NCBI GenBank assembly: GCA_964637515.1
Contig: CAZWUI010000005.1
Span: forward strand, 29,662-93,661
Origin: RGIG4097 sp964637515
GTDB lineage: Bacteria; Bacillota; Clostridia; Christensenellales; CAG-917
Length of the DNA: 64,000 bases
Direction: 5' to 3'
Below the pieces are notes generated by a model. It did not search any database, was not told the origin of the DNA, and saw only the letters and a program-made list of their open reading frames with translations. The first letter of the stretch is position 1. Each line of letters starts with the position of its first letter. Below, one piece after another: positions 34,140 through 41,991 of the stretch. Both the position numbers and the translations under genes were made by a program.

Positions 34140-35384
34140 ATGAAAAATTTGGTTGGAGCATGTATGTTCGGACAAAGCGGCGGTCCTACCTCCGTCATCA
34201 ACAGTAGCGCGGCAGGCGTATTCACCGAGGCTTTGAGACAAGGCAATATCACCGCGGTTTATGGTGCGGAACACGGCATCGTCGGCATTCTCAACGAGAA
34301 ATTCTACGATATGGGCAAAGAAGACCCCAGAGAAATCGAACTTCTCAAATACACTCCGTCGAGCGCACTCGGCTCTGCGAGATACAAACTCAAAGATGCG
34401 GCGGTTGACGACACCGATTATAAACGCATTCTCGAAGTGTTCAGCAAATATAATATCCGCTACTTCTTCTACAACGGCGGAAACGACAGTATGGACACTT
34501 GCAACAAGATAAGCAAATATTTGCAATCCGTCGGTTACGACTGCAACGTCATCGGCGTGCCTAAAACTATCGACAACGACCTTTACGGCACCGACCATTG
34601 CCCCGGCTATGCAAGTGCGGCAAAATATATCGCAACCACCGTCATGGAATGCAATCTCGACGCGAAAGTCTACAACTTCGGTCTAGTTTGCGTCATCGAA
34701 GCGATGGGCAGAAATGCAGGTTGGCTCACTGCAGCGGCGGAACTTGCAAATTACAAAGGACTCGGCGCTGACCTTATCTATCTTCCCGAAGTCCCCTTTG
34801 ACGTCAAACAATTCGTCGAAGACGTCAGAGAAGTTTGCGCAAAGAACAATAACAAATGTATCGTTGTCGTTTCCGAAGGCATCAAGGACAAAGACGGCAA
34901 CTATGTTTCCGAAAGCAAAGTCGGTGCAAACGATTTGTTCGGTCATGCGGAACTCGGCGGTCTTGCCGCAAAACTTGCGGGACTCATCAAGAAAGAACTC
35001 GGCGTGAAAGTCCGTCCTATCGAACTCAGTCTTATGCAACGTTGCGGAGCACACCTTGCAAGCAAAGTTGACGTCGAAGAAGCGTTTGAAGCAGGTGCGT
35101 TCGCAGTCAGAAGCGCAGTCGCGGGCGAAACGGACAAAATGGTCATCTTTGAAAGAGATTATTCCAGCGAAGAATATTCTTGCAAACCCGTCCTTATGCC
35201 CCTCGAACTTGCCGCCAACACCGAAAAAACCGTCCCTCTCAATTGGATAACCAACGACGGTAAGGGCGTCAGTGAAGAATACGTCAAGTATGCGCTCCCG
35301 CTCATCCAAGGAGATGCAAAAGCACCGCTCGAAGACGGTTTGCCGAGATTCTCTCAACTCAAAAAAGTTTACGCACAAAAATAA
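34140..35384 (+). CDS. pfp: PPi-type 6-phosphofructokinase
   Basis: Second phosphofructokinase, 414 residues, from another subgroup than its neighbour. FFYNGGNDSMDTCNKI has Asp at the donor-site position and GVPKTIDNDLYGTDHCPG has the PPi-type Lys, the two residues that specify pyrophosphate rather than ATP. EAMGRNAGWLTAAA and SLMQRCGAHLASKVD are the substrate-side motifs. A PPi enzyme works in both directions and saves ATP, common in anaerobes. AGGAG precedes the start and the pair is probably one transcript. Confidence 0.93.
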   Translation: MKNLVGACMFGQSGGPTSVINSSAAGVFTEALRQGNITAVYGAEHGIVGILNEKFYDMGKEDPREIELLKYTPSSALGSARYKLKDAAVDDTDYKRILEVFSKYNIRYFFYNGGNDSMDTCNKISKYLQSVGYDCNVIGVPKTIDNDLYGTDHCPGYASAAKYIATTVMECNLDAKVYNFGLVCVIEAMGRNAGWLTAAAELANYKGLGADLIYLPEVPFDVKQFVEDVREVCAKNNNKCIVVVSEGIKDKDGNYVSESKVGANDLFGHAELGGLAAKLAGLIKKELGVKVRPIELSLMQRCGAHLASKVDVEEAFEAGAFAVRSAVAGETDKMVIFERDYSSEEYSCKPVLMPLELAANTEKTVPLNWITNDGKGVSEEYVKYALPLIQGDAKAPLEDGLPRFSQLKKVYAQK

Positions 35385-35390
35385 GTGGTG

Positions 35391-35417
35391 AAATACGGCT
35401 ATGTGCCGTATTTTGCT
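35391..35417 (+). terminator. Terminator between pfp and the esterase gene
   Basis: Nine-base-pair perfect stem AAATACGGC/GCCGTATTT, loop TATGT, followed by TGCTTTG, a weak T run. It lies 6 bases after the stop and 12 before the next Shine-Dalgarno, so it probably only attenuates. Confidence 0.6.
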
Positions 35418-35428
35418 TTGGAGGAAAT

Positions 35429-36577
35429 ATGGAAAGAAAGTATGCGACTGAAGAACATTACGTCTATTGGAACGACCATATCGCTAATTCAAAGAAGTAT
35501 AAGCAGGTTTTGAAATCGGGAACCCCCGACGAAATCAAGAAAATCAAAGAATGGAAAGCGAACGATAAGGCTCAATGCAAAGCGTTCAGAAAAAAATTCG
35601 GTATGTTCCGCTATCCGCTTATGGCAGATATTTTCGATATCGCCGAAGAAAGCAGATCGCTCCCTAACTCCAAAACCGCTTTCAACAAAGAAATCAAAAT
35701 CGTCAGGGACGTCGTCTACAAGGAAATCGACGGACAACAACTTGTCATGGATATATATCTTCCGTCCGTCACCGTAGGGGAGAAAAACCCCGTTGTCGTG
35801 GACGTGCCGGGTGGCGGTTGGGTTATTCACAATCGTCCGCGCCGTGACGGATATGCAAGACTGTTTGCCGCAATGGGCGCAGTCGTGTGCGTTATCGACC
35901 ATAGACTCGCCCCGGAGGTTTTCTTCCCCGAAAATTTGAAGGACGTCATCGACGCACTCAACTTCCTTGAAACTATAAAGGACGAATTCAACCTTGACTT
36001 GAACGACGTGACAATCACCGGCGACAGCTCGGGCGGACATCTTTCCGCTTGCGCAGGTTGTGCATCGTCGGTCCCCGAATACGGCAAGAAACTCGGCCTT
36101 CCCGAAATGAAAGTCAAGATCAAAAGATGCATTTTCATATCCGGTGCGTTCAGTTTTGAAACCATGTACAGAATCCCTTGCACGCACACCCTTATGGTCA
36201 GATATTTCAGCGGTAGAAAGTCGAGAAAAGAATTTAGAAGTTGGGAGTTTTATAAGGAATCCATTCCGTATAACTATCTCACCAAAGAGTTTCCCGAATC
36301 CTACAACAACGGTGGCGGACTCGATCTTTTGTGCCTTGGCGAAGCGAAACGTATGGCGAAGAAACTCACTGCGGCGGGTGTTCAAAACGAATACAAAGTC
36401 GGGAAGAATATTCTCAACAATATGCACTGCTACGTGTTGCGCACACCCTTTGCACCCGCACGTCACGATATGACCTTGCTTATGGATTGGTATCGTCGCT
36501 CGGAAGAAAAAGCGGGCGTTGATATGAGTGCGAATTTCGAGAGAGTGAAAAAATCTCTCGAACACAAAAGCAAATGA
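35429..36577 (+). CDS. Alpha/beta hydrolase (esterase/lipase-like)
   Basis: Cytoplasmic hydrolase of 382 residues. The oxyanion-hole region reads VDVPGGGWVIHNRP, close to the HGGG of hormone-sensitive-lipase-like esterases but with Pro in place of His. The nucleophile elbow is GDSSGGHLSACAG around residue 195, and an Asp/His pair follows late (NNMHCYVLRTPF). About 85 residues at the N-terminus (VYWNDHIANSKKYKQ...) have no match that I recognise. GGAGG precedes the start and the rRNA methylase gene overlaps its end by 4 bases. The substrate is unknown. Confidence 0.82.
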   Translation: MERKYATEEHYVYWNDHIANSKKYKQVLKSGTPDEIKKIKEWKANDKAQCKAFRKKFGMFRYPLMADIFDIAEESRSLPNSKTAFNKEIKIVRDVVYKEIDGQQLVMDIYLPSVTVGEKNPVVVDVPGGGWVIHNRPRRDGYARLFAAMGAVVCVIDHRLAPEVFFPENLKDVIDALNFLETIKDEFNLDLNDVTITGDSSGGHLSACAGCASSVPEYGKKLGLPEMKVKIKRCIFISGAFSFETMYRIPCTHTLMVRYFSGRKSRKEFRSWEFYKESIPYNYLTKEFPESYNNGGGLDLLCLGEAKRMAKKLTAAGVQNEYKVGKNILNNMHCYVLRTPFAPARHDMTLLMDWYRRSEEKAGVDMSANFERVKKSLEHKSK

Positions 36578-37920
36578 TTGATCTTCTTGTCGGAGATATA
36601 ATCGAATGCGAGGTCGTTGACCTCGGAATAGAAGGAGAAGGCGTCGTAAAATACGGCGCATTTCCTATTTTCGTACCCTTTGCACTCCCAGGAGAAAAGG
36701 TAAGAGTCAGACTCAACTACGTGAAGAAAGACGTTGCGTTTGGTGACTTAATCGAGGTTTTATCACCGTCAAACGAGCGTGTAAAACCCCGTTGTTGCTA
36801 TTTCGGCAAGTGCGGCGGTTGCGACTTGCAACATATGTCCCACGCTCTCCAGATGCAAACTAAACGTCAGTTTGTCGAAAGAAGTCTATCTCGAAACGGC
36901 GGTATTGAGTTCCCCGTCCCACCTGTCAAGTCTTTGAACGAGTGGGGGTATAGGAACAAACTTTCTCTTCCCTTTGGAGTGAACGGCGAAAAGAAAATCG
37001 TGCTAGGGTTTTTCGAAAAGCGCACGCACAAAGTCGTGTCCCTCAAGCACTGCGCTTTGAACGGCGATAGCGCAGCAACTCTCATTTCAGTCGTCACCGA
37101 CTGGGCAAACGAACACGGTTTGTCCGTCTATGACGAGAAAACGGGAAAAGGTCTTCTTCGTCATCTCGTCGCAAGAATGACGAACTTTTTGTCTGCGGTC
37201 GTCGTGATAAACGGTGATGATTTGCCCTATGCGAGCGACCTTGCAAAAAGACTCGAAGACGCTTTCCAAAATTTTGCGCTCTACGTGTCCGTGAATAAAA
37301 AAAATACGAACGTCATCATGACGGACGGAGTAACGCTGATTGCAGGACAAGAGAAAGAACAAAATCTCGGCGCATTCAACGCAAAGGTTTCACCGTGCAG
37401 TTTTTTGCAAGTCAACGACGAAATCAGAGATGCAATTTACGACGACGTCGCAAGCACCCTTTCTGACTTCGACGGAGATATAGTCGAACTTTATTCGGGT
37501 GTCGGAATCTTGACCGCTCAACTCGCAGTCAGATTGAAAGATGCAAAAATCACGTCCGTCGAAATTGTTCCCGAAGCGGTCGAAGATGCAAAAAATCTTA
37601 TGGAAAAACTCGGCGTGGACGATAGGGTAACTTGCATACTCGGTGATGCAGGGGAGTTTATGAAATCCCATTCCGAAAAGGCGGAAAAGCGTGCTATTGT
37701 GCTCGATCCGCCGAGAAAAGGTTGCTCACAAGACACCATTGACGGAATTATATCCGCAGGGTTTGAACTCATTGCCTACGTGTCTTGCAACCCCGCAACT
37801 CTTGCGAGGGATATAAAACGCTTGACCGAAAACGGATATGTCTTGAAATCTGTTCAACCCTATGATATGTTTCCGCAAACTTCAAACGTTGAATCTGTCG
37901 CTTGTCTCACGAGAAAATAA
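36574..37920 (+). CDS. 23S rRNA uracil-C5 methyltransferase (RlmD/TrmA family)
   Basis: SAM-dependent uridine-C5 methylase of 448 residues. An N-terminal TRAM domain (to about residue 60) is followed by the Fe-S cysteines CCYFGKCGGCDLQHM. CSFLQVND and ELYSGVGILTAQLA form the SAM fold, DPPRKGCSQ and YVSCNPATLARD carry the catalytic Asp and Cys. In Firmicutes one such enzyme (RlmCD) may modify two positions; the target cannot be told from sequence alone, though RlmD-type (U1939) is most likely. Start overlaps the esterase stop by 4 bases. Confidence 0.93.
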   Translation: MIDLLVGDIIECEVVDLGIEGEGVVKYGAFPIFVPFALPGEKVRVRLNYVKKDVAFGDLIEVLSPSNERVKPRCCYFGKCGGCDLQHMSHALQMQTKRQFVERSLSRNGGIEFPVPPVKSLNEWGYRNKLSLPFGVNGEKKIVLGFFEKRTHKVVSLKHCALNGDSAATLISVVTDWANEHGLSVYDEKTGKGLLRHLVARMTNFLSAVVVINGDDLPYASDLAKRLEDAFQNFALYVSVNKKNTNVIMTDGVTLIAGQEKEQNLGAFNAKVSPCSFLQVNDEIRDAIYDDVASTLSDFDGDIVELYSGVGILTAQLAVRLKDAKITSVEIVPEAVEDAKNLMEKLGVDDRVTCILGDAGEFMKSHSEKAEKRAIVLDPPRKGCSQDTIDGIISAGFELIAYVSCNPATLARDIKRLTENGYVLKSVQPYDMFPQTSNVESVACLTRK

Positions 37921-38290
37921 GTTAAAATCGGTTTGAAACAGACAAAATGCATTTTTTTGAGTGGATTCTCGATTAATAATTCAAAAAGTAGTGTTCAAAT
38001 ACAAAAAGCACCTCATTTTTGAGATGGGACAAATTATGATTTCGAGCGAAACTCAAAAATGCGGTTTACAGTTGTTTAGTTACGTGTCGAAAAAAAATAC
38101 GATTGGGAGAATGAAATAGTGAAAGCGTTTAGAGATAAAGGCTCTGAACGTAGTATTGTGAATACAGGGGATGAATATTTAGTGCTACCGACAATTGTTG
38201 CGGAATGTTAAATCGGAATTTTGGCACGTGCGATACGATTTGTTGTACGAGGGTTTTGACTGTTGATTGTAATTTTTTTGTGTGCGTATT
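37921..38290. other. Gene-poor AT-rich spacer
   Basis: About 430 bases lie between the methylase and the 529-residue gene. No gene is supported. A 41-codon open stretch after a stop at 38077-38079 reads KKYDWENEIVKAFRDKGSER and ends LVLPTIVAEC at 38210, with no start signal; it may be the broken end of a lost gene. A weak imperfect hairpin (CCTCA/TGAGATGG region, 38015-38035) has no T run. The end holds the next promoter. Confidence 0.45.
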
Positions 38291-38295
38291 TTATG

Positions 38296-38324
38296 TTGAA
38301 CTATTCAAATGAATTTGCTATAAT
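38296..38324 (+). promoter_or_regulatory. Promoter of the 529-residue orphan gene
   Basis: TTGAAC (38296-38301), 17-base spacer ending in TTTGC (extended -10 TG), TATAAT (38319-38324). AAGGAGG follows at 38339-38345, eight bases before the ATG. Confidence 0.8.
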
Positions 38325-38353
38325 TTTCTTGGAAAATTAAGGAGGCTTTTATC

Positions 38354-39943
38354 ATGAAATGTAGAGTTGTCGGTTGGACCGATTACGATTCGCGAGATTT
38401 TTCCTACGTTGATACGTACGTTACCGATGCGGAAAAATACGCAATCATCGACGAAATCAGAAAACATAAATATCTTTTCAGCGGTTGGCATCATCAAGAG
38501 CATGAAAACTGTGTCCCCGTTTTGAGTGACGGCAAGGCACGTATTTTTTCAAGTCGATTTTGGGGCGGTATTATGGCGGAAGCCTACGGTCAAATGGGAG
38601 AGTGGGATTATGCTTTGTTCTCATTTCACTATGACGTTTCTGCCGAAGAACTCCGTGTCCCGCAAGACGGACTCGATCCCTATACGTTCATTGCGGAAGG
38701 ATACGAAGTCGAAGACTTCGACGTGAGGGTGGACAAGAAAACGTTCGAGTCGGCAAAAACGAAAAATCCCATTTATCTTGAGGATTTGCCCGAGTTGAGA
38801 TATTTAAGCGGCAACGATTCTCTCACTCTCCGTTGCGAAGATGAAAGATTGCGTTTTATCGTCGACGTCGTCCATCGCCCGATGATCAACGATCCCGACA
38901 ATGAAAACTGCAAAAAACCAGTGATCGAGATATATCACAAACCCGAAAGCGAAAGAGAATTTCCGACTGCACCCCTTGTTTGTTCGCTCCCCGTTGCGAG
39001 TGAAATATTCGAACAAGCAGTAGACGAATATGATAGCGACTGCGATTATGCCGTCGTCAAAAACTGCGTTGAGTTTTTCCCTATTCGTACAATCGCCGAT
39101 TATTCCGACTGCGAAAAGGGAAGTATAATTCAAATGCTCATGCCTTTCACAAGGGAATACGCGAGCAAACATTTCGACGTCGAGGTGGTTGGTCAATTGC
39201 TCGGCTATATAGACGACGCCGACTTCTATGCGGAAATCGCCGACGTAGTCCGCGAGCCGTACATATATAAAAAATTTGTCAATGAATACGCAGACGAGAG
39301 CAACGAAGACGAATACACTCTGAAACTCGCAGAAGTTGTGCTTGAAAAGAAGATGAGCGCACCGACTTACTATTTGAACGTATTCTTGAGAGCAATCGAA
39401 CTCAAACCGAACAAAATCGAATTTCGCGATTATTTGTACAAAGAATTTTCCGCATGGGGTTTTCTTGCTTTGGCGGCGGTGGGAGCATTCGATCGCATGA
39501 ATAAATACGATACTGCGATCATCGACGTCGAAAACCACGTTTCGACTTTGAGCGCATCCGAAGTCAGAAGAATAGCGGAATATATGACCTATCCGAACGG
39601 CTACGTGGCATCCAAAGAGTATCCGTATTACACGCCGTGCTTTTACGGCGAAAAATCAAAAGTCCTTGTTGACGGTGTGAAAGCGTATCAAAAATACTTG
39701 CGTGAGCATTGCAATATCGACGAGTGTTTTGAAAGCGTACTCATGCGCGGTATCGACGCCTCGTGCGCGAAAATGGGAGAAGAAATCGACGGCGTTGAAC
39801 ATGCGGCGGCATACGTTTATTCTCTCGATGCGATGACGGATTTCAAGTACGGCTTGAGAGCAAAGGCAATCGAACGCTTTGGAAAGACGAATAACGATTT
39901 CAAAAAAGCATTAGATGAGCGTTATCGTGAAGTTTTCGTGTAG
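38354..39943 (+). CDS. Uncharacterised 529-residue protein
   Basis: I do not recognise this protein. It is soluble and acidic with no signal peptide. The first 125 residues (KCRVVGWTDYDSRDFSYVD, GWHHQEHENCVPVLSDGKAR, FWGGIMAEAYGQMG) look like a compact alpha/beta domain. Residues 130-240 are beta-rich. From about 270 to the end it is helical with regular 30-40-residue spacing (FREYASKHF..., YYLNVFLRAIELKPNK), as in solenoid repeats. It has its own strong promoter, an excellent Shine-Dalgarno and a terminator, so it is a well-expressed single gene. It starts the accessory-looking part of the window. Confidence 0.75.
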   Translation: MKCRVVGWTDYDSRDFSYVDTYVTDAEKYAIIDEIRKHKYLFSGWHHQEHENCVPVLSDGKARIFSSRFWGGIMAEAYGQMGEWDYALFSFHYDVSAEELRVPQDGLDPYTFIAEGYEVEDFDVRVDKKTFESAKTKNPIYLEDLPELRYLSGNDSLTLRCEDERLRFIVDVVHRPMINDPDNENCKKPVIEIYHKPESEREFPTAPLVCSLPVASEIFEQAVDEYDSDCDYAVVKNCVEFFPIRTIADYSDCEKGSIIQMLMPFTREYASKHFDVEVVGQLLGYIDDADFYAEIADVVREPYIYKKFVNEYADESNEDEYTLKLAEVVLEKKMSAPTYYLNVFLRAIELKPNKIEFRDYLYKEFSAWGFLALAAVGAFDRMNKYDTAIIDVENHVSTLSASEVRRIAEYMTYPNGYVASKEYPYYTPCFYGEKSKVLVDGVKAYQKYLREHCNIDECFESVLMRGIDASCAKMGEEIDGVEHAAAYVYSLDAMTDFKYGLRAKAIERFGKTNNDFKKALDERYREVFV

Positions 39944-40005
39944 GCAAAGTGCAATGTGGGCTCTTTGCACGTGCGCTCACGCTTAATATGTGCTAATTAT
40001 TCGAA

Positions 40006-40031
40006 AAAGACGGCAAATGCCGTCTTTCGTA
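40006..40031 (+). terminator. Terminator after the 529-residue gene
   Basis: Perfect nine-base stem AAAGACGGC/GCCGTCTTT, tetraloop AAAT, flanked by A and T. It overlaps the -35 region of the next gene. Confidence 0.75.
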
Positions 40032-40060
40032 TTGTCTTTTTTCGCATTTAATGCTAAAAT
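40032..40060 (+). promoter_or_regulatory. Promoter of the ABC-F gene (leaderless)
   Basis: TTGTCT (40032-40037), 17-base spacer, TAAAAT (40055-40060). The ATG at 40068 is seven bases beyond the -10 box, where transcription should begin. Confidence 0.6.
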
Positions 40061-40067
40061 CAAATTT

Positions 40068-41957
40068 ATGAGAATCGCTATCACGAACGGAAGTGTGGAA
40101 TACGACGGAATACCCGTGCTCGAACGGGTGGATTTCGTCGTGAACGACAACGAGAAAATCGCGCTCGTCGGGCGCAATGGATCGGGGAAAACCACTCTTT
40201 TGAAAGCGTTGACGGGGGAAGTCGATCTCGTCAAGGGCACCGGGGATAGCGACCTATCATTCACTATGGTTGGGAATCCTGTCGTCGGTTTTTTGAAACA
40301 GACAGCTCGCGACGACGAAAAACGCACCATGCGTGAAGAGATTTTGTCCGCATATCAGGATTTGCGTGCGGTGGAAAAGGCTATGGACGACGCTCTTCAA
40401 GTCCTGCAAAACGACGGAAGCGAGAAAAATGCGGCGGCGTATTCTCGCTTGCACGAAAGGTTTGAAAGGGAAGGCGGTTACACCTACAAAAAGGAATATC
40501 TCACCGCAGTCAGAAAGTTTGGTTTTTCGGACGACGACCTTGACAAACCGCTCGTTTGCTTTTCGGGCGGACAACGTACCAAAATCGCGCTCGTGAAACT
40601 TCTGTTGTCAAAACCCGACGTCCTTCTTCTCGACGAGCCTACAAACCACTTGGACCTCGAAGGGATAGAGTGGCTTGAAAAATATCTTGCAGACTACAAA
40701 AAATCCTGCGTTATCGTGTCCCACGACAGAATGTTCCTTGACAAAATCGTCAACGTCGTCTATGAAATCGAGTACGGCGAAACAACGAGATATAGCGGGA
40801 ATTATTCCGTTTTCGTCGAGCAGAAAAAGGATAACTATGACAAGGCGTTGAAAGACGCACTCCTACGCAAAAAGGAGATCGAACGACTTCAAAAAGTCGT
40901 GGATAGATTTCGCTACAAAGCGCATAAAGCGGCTATGGCGCAGGCAAAACTCAAACAAATCGAAAGGATAGGAAAAGTGGATATTCCCGTCGGATACGAC
41001 AAATCCACGTTCAAAGGAATGTTCCAACCGACCGTCGAAACCGTGAGAAATACGGTGATTATGGAGCACCTGTCCTTCGGCTACGGGCAACCGCTCGGAG
41101 AGGTAAATACCATTGTCGAAAAGGGGCAAAAGGTCGGGATTATCGGACCTAACGGCTGCGGGAAATCAACACTCATCCGCACGATTATGAAACTCATCCC
41201 GCCGCTTGACGGACACGTAAGGTTTGGACTGCACGCAGAAGTCGGCTACTTCGACCAGACGAAAACGCAGAGTTTTTCACCTTTGACCGTGCTCGAAGAC
41301 TTCAAAAACGACTTTCCGTCGTATACGGACGGGGAGGCAAGGACGGCACTCGGTGCGTTTTTGTTCTCGGGGGACGACGTTTTCAAGACGGTAGGCGATT
41401 TGTCGGGCGGTGAAAAGGTGCGACTCGCTCTTCTCAAAATCTTCAAGCGCAGACCAAACGTCCTCATTCTTGACGAACCGACCAACCATATGGATATTAT
41501 CGGCAAGGAAACCCTTGAAAAAATGCTCTCGGAATACGAAGGGACTGTCATCACGGTGTCCCATGACAGATATTTCGTGAACAAGGTGTGTTCAAGACTT
41601 CTCGTGTTTGAAAAGGACGGACTGAAAGCATACGATTGTGGTTACTCTGAATACGAAAGACTGGTCGCTGAAAAGGATAGCGACTCGGACGACAATAAAA
41701 AAGTCGTCGTAAAAAAGGGTAAACCGATTTCGGCTGAGAGAGAAAGAGCGAAACGACAACATAGAATTGAAGTGCTCGAGAGCAAAATGTCCGCAATAGA
41801 CGAGAAAATCTCCGCACTCAAAAAGACGATGACAGAGGACGCCAACGTTTTCAGCGACTACAAAAAACTCACTGAAATCGAAAACGAGATTTCCGCTCTC
41901 GAAAAAGAACAGGAGCCGTTTGCGGAAGAATGGGAACGACTCATCCAAGAAGAATGA
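40068..41957 (+). CDS. ABC-F family ATPase
   Basis: Soluble tandem ATPase of 629 residues acting on the ribosome rather than a membrane. ATPase 1 has GRNGSGKTTLLKAL, CFSGGQRTKIALVKLL and LLDEPTNHLD; ATPase 2 has GPNGCGKSTLIRTI, DLSGGEKVRLALLKIF and LILDEPTNHMD. The linker between them (about 245-315, helical and basic) is the P-site tRNA interaction motif. A coiled coil at the C-terminus (about 565-629) resembles Uup/YdiF. The start was placed at 40068 since the frame upstream is covered by terminator and promoter; no Shine-Dalgarno is present. The subclass (housekeeping or antibiotic resistance) cannot be told by eye. Confidence 0.93.
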   Translation: MRIAITNGSVEYDGIPVLERVDFVVNDNEKIALVGRNGSGKTTLLKALTGEVDLVKGTGDSDLSFTMVGNPVVGFLKQTARDDEKRTMREEILSAYQDLRAVEKAMDDALQVLQNDGSEKNAAAYSRLHERFEREGGYTYKKEYLTAVRKFGFSDDDLDKPLVCFSGGQRTKIALVKLLLSKPDVLLLDEPTNHLDLEGIEWLEKYLADYKKSCVIVSHDRMFLDKIVNVVYEIEYGETTRYSGNYSVFVEQKKDNYDKALKDALLRKKEIERLQKVVDRFRYKAHKAAMAQAKLKQIERIGKVDIPVGYDKSTFKGMFQPTVETVRNTVIMEHLSFGYGQPLGEVNTIVEKGQKVGIIGPNGCGKSTLIRTIMKLIPPLDGHVRFGLHAEVGYFDQTKTQSFSPLTVLEDFKNDFPSYTDGEARTALGAFLFSGDDVFKTVGDLSGGEKVRLALLKIFKRRPNVLILDEPTNHMDIIGKETLEKMLSEYEGTVITVSHDRYFVNKVCSRLLVFEKDGLKAYDCGYSEYERLVAEKDSDSDDNKKVVVKKGKPISAERERAKRQHRIEVLESKMSAIDEKISALKKTMTEDANVFSDYKKLTEIENEISALEKEQEPFAEEWERLIQEE

Positions 41958-41991
41958 TTTAGGTTGCGATTTCGGTCGCAAGGGAGGGAAT

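Noticed and set aside
33315..34598. A 427-codon minus-strand open frame across the two phosphofructokinase genes.
   Set aside because: Shadow of two genes with all catalytic motifs intact; no homology signs or start signal.
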